DNA of 63,084 bases from JBGTSJ01 sp041940305 (GTDB taxonomy: Bacteria > Planctomycetota > Planctomycetia > Planctomycetales > Planctomycetaceae): contig JBGTSJ010000031.1 of NCBI GenBank assembly GCA_041940305.1, forward strand, positions 1 to 63,084, written 5' to 3'. A program made the position numbers and the translations under genes. Shown here piece after piece: positions 56,262 to 63,084 of the stretch (position 1 is its first letter; every line of letters starts with the position of its first letter). The notes under the pieces were generated by a model. The model did no database searches, was not told the DNA's origin, and saw only the letters and a list, made by a program, of their open reading frames with translations.

Positions 56262-56972
56262 ATGGAAATCACGCTCCGCATCCCTGGCGACTGGGCCCAT
56301 CCCGGTGAACTGCTGGAGCGTCTTCCCGACGGCTTTCGCCTGACACCCGACTCACTGGTCCTGCCGGACGGGACGAAGATCGACTTCGTCCCAATGCCCC
56401 CGGATGACCAGTTTCCCGGGATTTTCGAATCGTCCTGTCGCCGGCCTCCCACTGCCGAGGAACTGGCGATCGTGGGCCGTTACACGGTCAACGTCGGACT
56501 GACGGGGCCCGGCGGCAGCCTGGAGTCGGCCCTGACGATGATGCAGGCCGGCGCGGCGATCGTCCGCGCAGGCGGGGCGGGTGTGTTTAACGACAACAGC
56601 GGCCTCGCTCACGGTGGCGGCGACTGGATCGCGATGACGGAGGACGCAGGGACGGACGCCATCAGTTTCGCGTTCGCTGCGATCATCCGGGGCCAGGACG
56701 AGCTGTACACGATGGGGATGCAGGTCATGGGATTTCCCGACCTCATCATCCGCTCAAACGACATCGACGAAGAGACGATCATCGAGATCATCCGCTACGT
56801 GTGCGGCGGAGGCCCGCCAATCGGCGTCGGCCACGTCCTCGCGGACGAACAGGGACCGCGTTTCCAGGTCGTCGGCAATTCCAGCGACGAGTTCGAACCG
56901 GACAGCCCGATGCACAATCCGTATGGACGTCTGACGATCGTGAGCGCAGCAGACATCGCTCAGGACAATTGA
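56262..56972 (+). CDS. Conserved protein of unknown function (DUF4261-like)
   Basis: A 236-residue soluble protein. The N-terminal part has MEITLRIPGDWAHPGELLERLPDGFRL. The central region has VGLTGPGGSLESALTMMQAGAAIVRAGGAGVFNDNSGLAHGGGDW, and a late part has YVCGGGPPIGVGHVLADEQGPRFQV. The AGVFNDNSGLAHG stretch resembles DUF4261 proteins by eye. No catalytic residue can be assigned. It follows the NagB-like gene by 63 nt and may share its transcript. Confidence 0.72.
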   Translation: MEITLRIPGDWAHPGELLERLPDGFRLTPDSLVLPDGTKIDFVPMPPDDQFPGIFESSCRRPPTAEELAIVGRYTVNVGLTGPGGSLESALTMMQAGAAIVRAGGAGVFNDNSGLAHGGGDWIAMTEDAGTDAISFAFAAIIRGQDELYTMGMQVMGFPDLIIRSNDIDEETIIEIIRYVCGGGPPIGVGHVLADEQGPRFQVVGNSSDEFEPDSPMHNPYGRLTIVSAADIAQDN

Positions 56973-57002
56973 AGTCGCGGTCAGCGCTCTCTGTCACCCG
57001 CG

Positions 57003-57605
57003 CTAGCGGCCGCGACCTTCGTAGACGGCCGTCTCCGTCACGACCTTGTCCATATAGATGTCGTGGTCCTGCATCGGGATCTCGGGGAACAGCTGGCATT
57101 CGAACGCCAGCGCGATCAGCGGCGCATCGGGCCGGGCGTGCTGCAGCAGCTTGTCGTAGTACCCCTTGCCGTGGCCGGTGCGGCCGCCGCGGCGATCGAA
57201 CGCCACACCCGGGACGAGAATCAGGTCGAGTTCGTGCGGGGCGATCTGCTTTTCGGGGAGCAGCCTCAGCTCGGGGCGCGGCTCGAGGATGCGGTACATC
57301 CCCAGCTCCAGCTCGTCCATTGAGGCGAGCCGGAACAGCTCCAGTTCGCCGTGCTCGTTGCACCAGGGCACGACGATCGTCTTGCCGGACGCGAGCGCGT
57401 CGGGCAGCGCATGCCGCGTGCGGACCTCGGCCCGCACGTCGATGTAATACAGCACTGTTGCAGCCCGCTCGTATTCCGGCAGCGCCGTCACGCGGTCGGT
57501 GATCTGCCGGCTGAGTTCGTCCTTGTTCTCGAGCGCCCGGCGCGCGGCGTGTGCCTGCTCGCGAATCTGCTGCTTGGGATTGGTCGTGGTGGAGGCCATC
57601 TTCAT
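57003..57605 (-). CDS. 5-formyltetrahydrofolate cyclo-ligase
   Basis: A 200-residue enzyme that converts 5-formyl-THF to 5,10-methenyl-THF with ATP. The family signature LILVPGVAFDRRGGRTGHGKGYYDKLL (about 131-158) is complete, with basic N-terminal RRALENKDELSRQITDRV and AFECQLFPEIPMQDHDIYMDKVVTE near the end. The ATG at 57605 is used; another lies two codons downstream. It is 69 nt after ThyX in the same orientation, making a folate pair. Confidence 0.93.
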   Translation of the reverse strand: MKMASTTTNPKQQIREQAHAARRALENKDELSRQITDRVTALPEYERAATVLYYIDVRAEVRTRHALPDALASGKTIVVPWCNEHGELELFRLASMDELELGMYRILEPRPELRLLPEKQIAPHELDLILVPGVAFDRRGGRTGHGKGYYDKLLQHARPDAPLIALAFECQLFPEIPMQDHDIYMDKVVTETAVYEGRGR

Positions 57606-57635
57606 GACGGGTGGGGTAAGTGGGCGGGCGGTGAG

Positions 57636-57666
57636 AGACCCGGTTCCTTCAAGAATCCGGATTTCT
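57636..57666. repeat. AGAAACCCGG palindrome, copy 3 (diverged)
   Basis: The arms read AGACCCGGTTCCTTC and the paired GAATCCGGATTTCT, with compensating changes that keep most pairs. It lies between thyX and the cyclo-ligase gene, 8 nt after the thyX stop. Confidence 0.75.
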
Positions 57667-57674
57667 GGGGAGCG

Positions 57675-58583
57675 TTATTCCGTTCGCAGGAGACCGAGAC
57701 GGACGAGCTTGGCCCGGCATTCGTCCCGTTCGCGGCTGCGGTTGAGATGCTTCCAGGCTTCGTCCTGCGCGGTGAGGAACGCCGCATCATCATACGGGGG
57801 CGGCATCCCGTTGTCGCGGCCCAGAGCCGTCAGCCGTTCGATGACGCCGATGTCCAGCCGCGTCAGCGAGAGTGAGTGCATCCGGTAGTCTTCGAACGCC
57901 TCCCAGACCAGCGGGAAGAGCGGCCGGACGATCTGCTCGCCGATGGTGGACGCGTAGGTGCGGATCTCCCACTGCGCGTGCGAATCCATCCGCAGCGCCA
58001 GGAAGTGCAGCAGGTTGTGCAGGTCGACCTTCCAGTAGGCTTCGGTGTAGGTGCTGAGCGGGAGGTCCTTCCGCGCCTGCTCGCGGGCCACGCCGTCGGC
58101 GAGCCGCGACTGATACAGCTGCTCTGCCTGTTCGTGAAAGGCCCGCTCGGACTCGCTGAGCCTGCGGCCGGCGTCGGCGTCGAGAAACGCTCCGCTCCCC
58201 TGCCGATTGGAAGTCGACTGCGACCGCCACGCATCCGGCTCAGTCGTCTGCATCGAGTCGATGGCCACCGAGTAGCGGGTGCTGTACTCGTTGACGTTCG
58301 CCGTGCGATGCCGGATCCACTGCCGCCAGCAGTCCATCGGCACGCGGACGAGAAACTTCAGCTCCGCCATCTCGAAGGGGGTCGTATGCCGGTGCCGCAG
58401 CAGATAGCGAATCAGCGTGCGGTCGTCCGAAACCTGCCGCGTGCCGGCCCCGTAGCTCACCCGGGCCGCCTGGACGACGGCCGAATCGTCCCCCATGCAG
58501 TCCACGAGACAGACGAATCCGTCGTTGAGAACCGGGAACTTGTGCCAGCGGAGTTGTTCGATTTGCTCGGAATTGGACCCCAT
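57675..58583 (-). CDS. thyX: FAD-dependent thymidylate synthase ThyX
   Basis: A 302-residue synthase that methylates dUMP using methylene-THF, NADPH and FAD. The signature RHRTANVNEYSTRYS (91-105) fits R-H-R-x(4)-N-E-x-S-x-R-Y, and HTTPFEMAE (66-74) precedes it. A C-terminal LHNLLHFLALRMDSHAQWEIR completes the active site. The ATG at 58583 has GAGG close upstream, and an in-frame ATG at 58652 is less supported. Planctomycetes commonly use ThyX instead of ThyA. It forms a pair with the cyclo-ligase gene. Confidence 0.95.
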   Translation of the reverse strand: MGSNSEQIEQLRWHKFPVLNDGFVCLVDCMGDDSAVVQAARVSYGAGTRQVSDDRTLIRYLLRHRHTTPFEMAELKFLVRVPMDCWRQWIRHRTANVNEYSTRYSVAIDSMQTTEPDAWRSQSTSNRQGSGAFLDADAGRRLSESERAFHEQAEQLYQSRLADGVAREQARKDLPLSTYTEAYWKVDLHNLLHFLALRMDSHAQWEIRTYASTIGEQIVRPLFPLVWEAFEDYRMHSLSLTRLDIGVIERLTALGRDNGMPPPYDDAAFLTAQDEAWKHLNRSRERDECRAKLVRLGLLRTE

Positions 58584-58718
58584 ATCATCCTCAATTGGGG
58601 AGGTTCGGCCGCAGTGGGGGGCGTTGTAATCGGAGCGGGTCCGGAATTCCATCGCTGCGGGGGGACGAAGCCGGGAATCGACGCAAGTGCCGTCAGCGGC
58701 GTCAGTTTACATCGAGCG

Positions 58719-59909
58719 TCAAACCAGTCGATCCCCTGCCGCCGTTGATGCGAGTTCTTCCGCCGGGCGGTCCGCATACCAGCGACGGACGATCTCTTCC
58801 AGATGCCACAGCATCCAGCGGCTGCGGGTATACACGCCATGACCGAGCATGTGGCCGATGAAGTTGACGCCCACGGGGCCGTAGTCCACCAGCAGTGTGA
58901 GACCCTCTTCCGCGACGCGACTGCCGGCGCGGAGATGCGTCCAGAGTCGGCGGACTCCGACCTCTCCCTGCAGCAGCCGGTTCAAACGCCAGTCCGCCAG
59001 CAGTGCACGCCACGGAGGCCATGCCGGAACGAAGTTCGTCCCGGCGATCCCCAGGTGCTGCACGTAGTCGCCGGCGGACGCGTTGATGAGGCCCAGCGGA
59101 TTCGGAGGAAAACTGGTCCTCCACGGCGGCAGCCGCGACAGCGGACGATGGTGCACGATGTGCAACAACCGCGAGTGCCCGTTCCGCGACCAGCCGTACC
59201 GCAGCGGCATGCCGAACGTGACGATATCGAGCGGATGGTCGCTGAGGGGCCGCGGCGACGACTGCAGAATCTGCGTCATGCGATCCCACAGGGGCCGATC
59301 GATGCTGCGGCGGAGCGGAGAGCGATAGTGCACCTGGGCCGCGTCGAGCACTTGTTTGACGTTCTCGCCGCCCGCCGATACCAGCCAGCTGAGCAGCGCG
59401 CACACATTTCCGCCGTGACTGTGACCCCAGAGCAGGATTCGCCGGCCCGTCGGCAGTCGCAGCTCATTCAGGAATTCGATGAGGGCCAGAGCCGCTTCGC
59501 AGCGGCCGAGGTGGTTATTCTCCCCCGACCAATGGAAGCGGGCCACCCGAATCGACTCGGGGCCGTCATCACCCAGCCCGGCCGCCAGCCGGTCGGCGAA
59601 GCCGGCCACATAGTTGCCGTTCTCCCTCATCAGGAAATCGATCGTCCCTTTGCAGAGACGGCGGAGCGGCGATTCGAGTCGGGGCGACAGCCGTCCGAGC
59701 TCTCCCAACAGGCCGAGCGGATCGTTCCCGACGAACGTGCCGTGAATGAGCACGACGGCGCCGACGCCGGAAGCCCGCAGCGCATCGCCACACAATCGCA
59801 TGCGCCGGGCAACGTCCTCATCTGCCCGCTGACGCTCTGCACGCAACAACTCCCACTCCGCCTGCGGCGGCGCGTCCCGATACGCATGATGAGGCAGTAG
59901 AGAACTCAA
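58719..59909 (-). CDS. Alpha/beta-hydrolase (lipase-like) of unknown substrate
   Basis: A protein of roughly 396 residues from the TTG at 59909. The frame is open upstream to 60116, and an ATG at 59801 is also possible. VLIHGTFVGNDP gives the oxyanion-hole region and the nucleophile elbow is GHSHGGNVCALLSWL (G-x-S-x-G). Further on there are HPLDIVTFGMPLRYGW, a possible acid in SAGDYVQHLG and a late His in FIGHMLGHGVYTRS. There is no signal peptide at any of these starts. It is divergent from the aldolase gene. The start is the main uncertainty. Confidence 0.78.
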   Translation of the reverse strand: MSSLLPHHAYRDAPPQAEWELLRAERQRADEDVARRMRLCGDALRASGVGAVVLIHGTFVGNDPLGLLGELGRLSPRLESPLRRLCKGTIDFLMRENGNYVAGFADRLAAGLGDDGPESIRVARFHWSGENNHLGRCEAALALIEFLNELRLPTGRRILLWGHSHGGNVCALLSWLVSAGGENVKQVLDAAQVHYRSPLRRSIDRPLWDRMTQILQSSPRPLSDHPLDIVTFGMPLRYGWSRNGHSRLLHIVHHRPLSRLPPWRTSFPPNPLGLINASAGDYVQHLGIAGTNFVPAWPPWRALLADWRLNRLLQGEVGVRRLWTHLRAGSRVAEEGLTLLVDYGPVGVNFIGHMLGHGVYTRSRWMLWHLEEIVRRWYADRPAEELASTAAGDRLV

Positions 59910-60097
59910 CGGTCGAACGGTCGCGGCTGTCTGACGTGGTTGACCGCAGCCCGTGCGGGTGATGCATGGCCTCGTCCAGTGTACCAGCCGACATTCCCGG
60001 GGGTGTATTCCCACTGCCGCGGCGTTTCCGTATCTTCGTGCCCGGGCGGCCGTCGTCGTCCGAACGGAACCACCTCCCGTTGAGAAAGTACGCAGCC

Positions 60098-60865
60098 GTG
60101 AGACGCAGCAGAACACTGGCGAGAATCCGGGCAGGACAGGTCGTCCGCATGTGCAGCCTGGGGCATTACATGCCGGCGTTCGTCAAACACGCCGCGACCT
60201 ACGGGTTCGACTGCATCTGGCTCGACATGGAGCACCGCCTCATCGACGACCGGCAGGTGCAGGCGCTGCTCGCGTACTGCCATCTGTTCGACATCGACTG
60301 CATGGTGCGCACTTCCACCACCGAACGCGGGCGGCTGTACCGCTACCTGGAGGACGGCGCGGCAGGGCTGATGATTCCGCACGTCTCCACCCCTGAATTG
60401 GCGGCGGCGCTCGTAGAAGCCGTCAAGTTTCCGCCGGTCGGCAACCGCGGACTCGACGGCGCGGGGCTCGACGCCGAGTTCTACCATCAGCCCACCGACG
60501 AGTACGTCGACGCCGCCAATCGCGAGACCTTTCTCGTCGTGCAGATCGAGACCCCGCTGGCGCTCGAGAACGTGGACGCCATCGCCTCGACCCCGGGCGT
60601 CGACGGGATGTTCGTTGGGCCGGGCGACCTGTCGATGCGGCTGAAGCGAGGCAAGCTGGACCTCGGACTGGATGACTGCCTGCGCTGCGTCGCAGAATCG
60701 GCGAAGCGCTATCACAAAGCCTGGGGCCTCCCCGTGTCATCCAGCGAGCAGCTCCAGCGAATGACGGACATGGGCGCGCAGCTGGTGGCTCGCGGCGGAG
60801 ACTTCGGCGCGGTGATGCTGGAACTGCGAAACTGTGCCGACGAGTTCGCCGACCTGACGCCCTGA
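60098..60865 (+). CDS. HpcH/HpaI-type aldolase
   Basis: A 255-residue class II pyruvate aldolase-like enzyme. From the GTG at 60098 it begins VRRSRTLARIRAGQVV, the usual opening; a TTG at 60080 is also possible. CIWLDMEHRLIDD holds metal and catalytic residues, ARTS-like motif is CMVRTSTTERGRLYRYLEDGAAGLMIPHVST, and VVQIETPLALENVDAIASTPGVDGMFVGPGDLSMRL carries the Glu and Asp of the metal site. The GNRGLDG loop is also typical. The substrate is probably a 2-keto-3-deoxy acid. The SDR gene follows. Confidence 0.92.
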   Translation: MRRSRTLARIRAGQVVRMCSLGHYMPAFVKHAATYGFDCIWLDMEHRLIDDRQVQALLAYCHLFDIDCMVRTSTTERGRLYRYLEDGAAGLMIPHVSTPELAAALVEAVKFPPVGNRGLDGAGLDAEFYHQPTDEYVDAANRETFLVVQIETPLALENVDAIASTPGVDGMFVGPGDLSMRLKRGKLDLGLDDCLRCVAESAKRYHKAWGLPVSSSEQLQRMTDMGAQLVARGGDFGAVMLELRNCADEFADLTP

Positions 60866-60908
60866 CACCGGGCGAGGCGATTCGGGCGACATCCAACATT
60901 CGTTTAGC

Positions 60909-60927
60909 CCCGGCCCATCGGGCCGGG
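60909..60927. repeat. 8-3-8 hairpin upstream of the SDR gene
   Basis: Arms CCCGGCCC and GGGCCGGG with loop ATC, 21 nt before the SDR ATG. It is of the same design as those at 62896 and 62951. Confidence 0.7.
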
Positions 60928-60948
60928 CGGTTCACGAGATTGCCGGCG

Positions 60949-61755
60949 ATGACACTCTCGGGGAAGGCGGCTCTGATCACGGGCGGGGCGCGGGGCATCG
61001 GCCGCGGCTGTGCGGACGAGCTGGCACGTGCCGGAGCGGCCGTCGTGATCAACGATCGGCCCGGCAGCGCGGAGTTGGAGCAGGCCGCGACGATGCTGCG
61101 TGGTCTGACGAACAGTGTGCACACCGTCGAGGCGGACGTCTTCACACGAGACGGCTGCGAGCGGTGCGTGGCCGAGACGGTGCAGTCACTGGGGCGCATC
61201 GACGTGCTGGTCTGCAATCCGGCGTTCTCGCGACGGGCCCCATTTCTGGAATATGACCCGGACCTCTTCCGGCAGGTGCTCCGCGGCACTTTGGAGGGAG
61301 CATTTCATCTGTCGCAACTGGCCGCGCGCGAGATGGTGCGGCAGGGGAACGGCGGCAGGATCGTGTTCATCTCCAGCGTGCAGGCCGAGATGCCGCTCGC
61401 CGGGAGCGTCGCTTACAACGCGGCCAAGGCGGGCCTCAATCACATGGCCCGCACCATCGCCGCCGAGCTGGCCGAACACCGGATTAACGTCAATGTGATT
61501 GAGCCGGGATGGATCGACACGCCCGGCGAACGGGCGACGTTTTCCGAGCAGCAGATTCACGAAGAGGGGGCGAAGCTGCCCTGGGGACGGCTCGGCACCC
61601 CGTCGGACATCGGCCGCGCCGCAGCCTTCCTGTGCAGCGACGCCGCCGACTACATCACCGGGTCGGTGCTGGTGGTGGACGGAGGGTTTCGGCTGAAGGA
61701 CTGCCGCGCGGAGACAGCCATTCTGCCCGAAGCGAAGTCGAACCCGAGCGCCTGA
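60949..61755 (+). CDS. Short-chain dehydrogenase/reductase
   Basis: A 268-residue classical SDR. The nucleotide loop is ALITGGARGIGRG, the fold-stabilising motif reads VLVCNPAFSRR in place of NNAG, and the catalytic residues are Ser in IVFISSVQAEMP with Tyr and Lys in AYNAAKAGLN. The C-terminal SVLVVDGGFRL is typical of 3-oxoacyl-ACP-reductase-like SDRs. A TTG three codons upstream is also in frame. It lies 83 nt after the aldolase gene and may work with it in sugar-acid metabolism. Confidence 0.92.
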   Translation: MTLSGKAALITGGARGIGRGCADELARAGAAVVINDRPGSAELEQAATMLRGLTNSVHTVEADVFTRDGCERCVAETVQSLGRIDVLVCNPAFSRRAPFLEYDPDLFRQVLRGTLEGAFHLSQLAAREMVRQGNGGRIVFISSVQAEMPLAGSVAYNAAKAGLNHMARTIAAELAEHRINVNVIEPGWIDTPGERATFSEQQIHEEGAKLPWGRLGTPSDIGRAAAFLCSDAADYITGSVLVVDGGFRLKDCRAETAILPEAKSNPSA

Positions 61756-61768
61756 GAACCGCGCCCAC

Positions 61769-61801
61769 AGAAACCCGGTTTCTTCAAGAAACCGGGTTTC
61801 T
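61769..61801. repeat. AGAAACCCGG palindrome, copy 4 (perfect)
   Basis: Perfect 16-bp arms AGAAACCCGGTTTCTT and its complement around one C, 13 nt after the SDR stop. It has the same gene-end position as the other copies, so a terminator role is likely, although no U tract follows. Confidence 0.9.
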
Positions 61802-62178
61802 GTTCCCCAGTGGCAGCCCCCCCAAATCGAGCGCATCCGGTCCGGCAGACGACAACCGGCGACCGGCAGGTTTCGCCGAATATCAGGGCGATCCGGATGG
61901 TTGCGTAACCGCCAGAGTCTGCCTCGCTTGCCCGGCTTGCTGGATTCACGAAGGTCCGTGACCGGCAGGTTTCGCCGATCGGATCAGACGGCCCCCCGCG
62001 GTCGCAGTCGGCTCGACCGGACGGGTCCACCCATTTTGATTCGGTGATGGGGTCCCGCGGCGGATGTCGAAACTATTGACAGGCAACCAAGACGGCATCT
62101 CGGCTCTTCAATTCAGCCCGCGCTCTTCTCGGCGCCCGCGATCGCAAGACGCTGATACAAAGCTCAGAGCGACCCTAT
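61802..62178. repeat. Gene-free spacer with a 19-bp direct repeat
   Basis: No gene was found. GACCGGCAGGTTTCGCCGA occurs at 61861-61879 and again at 61961-61979, exactly 100 bp apart, in the same orientation. The rest shows nothing clear. Confidence 0.65.
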
Positions 62179-62853
62179 ATGGCCCCACAAGGCTCGACCC
62201 TGCGCGACGACCAGTCTGCGGCCCGTTCCAGCAACGACACCCTCTGGCTCGAAGTCCGCCGCGGGCTCACCCGCGCCCGCCGCCGTCCGGTCCGCAGCCG
62301 GCGGTTCCTCATCGGCGCCGGCAGCAACTGCCAGTTGCAACTCGGCGGCGAGGAGATCCCCATCCTGCACAGTATTCTGCTCATCGATGAAGACGGCGCC
62401 CACATCGACTCGCTCGTGAGTACGCCCGAACTGCTGGTCAATGGCGTTCCCCAGCGGGCCGCCGATCTGCAGGACGGGGACGTGTTCAGCATCGGCCGGT
62501 TTGAGTTTGCGGTGAACGTGCCGGAAGGGACCGCGGTGTCGCAGGCCGTCACGTCGGACGAACTGCCGTTGCCGGACGACGCCGACCTGGAAGCGATGTC
62601 GGCCGCGGAGCTGGTCGAGCGGATCGAACAGGAGCAGGCGTGTATCGACCGGTTCGAAAACGCCCGCGCGGAGGGCGCCCGCGCCCTGCTGCAGTCGATC
62701 GCCCGCCGGGCACGCGAGATGTCCGGTCAGCCGCGGGAGATTTCTCCCGATCCGGACGATTCGGTGCGGGTGCTGCGCATCCCTGAGCGGGACGCGGCCG
62801 CGGAGGTCGCGGAGATCGCCGAAGACGGTGTTCCGCAGCGTCGGGCCTCCTGA
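62179..62853 (+). CDS. FHA-domain-like protein
   Basis: A 224-residue protein. Residues about 20-115 follow the FHA pattern: RRFLIGAGSNCQLQLGGEEIPILHSILLIDEDGAHIDSL and LLVNGVPQRAADLQDGDVFSIGRFEFAV. The S-R-x-x-H phosphothreonine site is not clear because the segment reads ILHSILL, so binding may be altered. A helical charged region (LEAMSAAELVERIEQEQACIDRFENARAEGARALLQSI) and an acidic tail follow. It may be a scaffold in kinase signalling. The ATG at 62179 is preceded by no strong ribosome binding site. Confidence 0.78.
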   Translation: MAPQGSTLRDDQSAARSSNDTLWLEVRRGLTRARRRPVRSRRFLIGAGSNCQLQLGGEEIPILHSILLIDEDGAHIDSLVSTPELLVNGVPQRAADLQDGDVFSIGRFEFAVNVPEGTAVSQAVTSDELPLPDDADLEAMSAAELVERIEQEQACIDRFENARAEGARALLQSIARRAREMSGQPREISPDPDDSVRVLRIPERDAAAEVAEIAEDGVPQRRAS

Positions 62854-63044
62854 CGCCCCCGGACTCGGCCTGACACGAGCTGTCTGCATCTGTAGCCGGC
62901 CTCTCTGAGGCCGGGCAACCGGCTGAAATCCAACGACCCAGCTGGTGCGGACGGGGTCGCAGACCCCGTTTACCGGTTTTGCCGGAGCTTCAGCGCTCCG
63001 GCAGCGGATTCCGTTCGGGTCATCGGCCCGCCCAGGGCTTTCGC
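62854..63044. repeat. Cluster of three GC-rich hairpins with 8-bp arms
   Basis: Hairpins lie at 62896-62914 (CCGGCCTC, loop TCT, GAGGCCGG), 62951-62969 (ACGGGGTC, loop GCA, GACCCCGT) and 62981-63002 (GCCGGAGC, loop of 6, GCTCCGGC). They are 37 and 12 nt apart. The cluster is between two convergent gene ends and may serve as a bidirectional terminator. Confidence 0.7.
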
Positions 63045-63084
63045 TTAGTTCCGATAGCCGAGTTTGGTGAACAGTCGCAAGGGA
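63045..63084 (-). CDS. Possible 3' end of a minus-strand gene
   Basis: The last bases encode PLRLFTKLGYRN and a TAA in the minus direction, with the start outside the window. Placement right after a hairpin cluster and the plausible C-terminus support it, but 12 codons are too few for a family call. Confidence 0.3.
   Translation of the reverse strand, partial: PLRLFTKLGYRN

Overview
The window looks like chromosome from a planctomycete (Planctomycetota). Three things point that way: two DUF1559 prepilin-like proteins with the family's typical N-terminus, a GC-rich sequence with many signalling proteins and secreted hydrolases (DUF1080, a PhoPQ-activated PqaA-like protein, a CehA/PHP hydrolase), and intergenic DNA full of short palindromes. 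No rRNA, tRNA or CRISPR array was seen.

Layout. 1-2021 is a phosphate module: the 3' end of a pstB-like gene, then phoU and a PhoB-type regulator. 2055-7897 holds two aminotransferases, a phytanoyl-CoA-dioxygenase-like protein, a glycerophosphodiesterase and a SEDS (RodA/FtsW) protein. 7991-14508 is signalling: a ~1,380-residue hybrid kinase, a degenerate copy of the SEDS gene 3' end, and a classical kinase/regulator pair. 14684-32809 contains DUF1559 proteins, a PHP-type hydrolase, proC, a GGDEF protein, secreted proteins, a GntR regulator and an ABC exporter of the LolD/FtsX class. 34933-39215 is the most unusual part, a minus-strand operon encoding a small helix-turn-helix protein, a ParB-like protein, an ABC-type ATPase, a GNAT/Mom-like acetyltransferase, a TerS-like protein and a terminase large subunit, with no other phage genes. 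39590-63084 contains an M28 peptidase, polyphosphate kinase, a haem-binding sensor kinase, a WxxGxW-repeat protein, DUF1080, LarC, a Tad/VWA protein, acyltransferase 3, a NagB-like protein, a folate pair (5-formyl-THF cyclo-ligase and ThyX), a lipase-like hydrolase, an HpcH/HpaI aldolase, an SDR oxidoreductase and an FHA protein.

How genes relate. Phosphate runs through the window (Pst/PhoU/PhoB, GDPD, Ppk1), but the members are dispersed. ThyX and the cyclo-ligase form a one-carbon folate pair. The terminase/ParB/ABC-GNAT operon is the best candidate for an undescribed system. Its ABC and GNAT genes are offset by one frame at a run of nine A residues, so a slippage product would be a single ABC-GNAT protein like the fusions known elsewhere. 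The main structural oddities are a chimeric ABC ATPase at the left edge, the duplicated SEDS 3' end flanking the hybrid kinase, and three families of intergenic hairpins.
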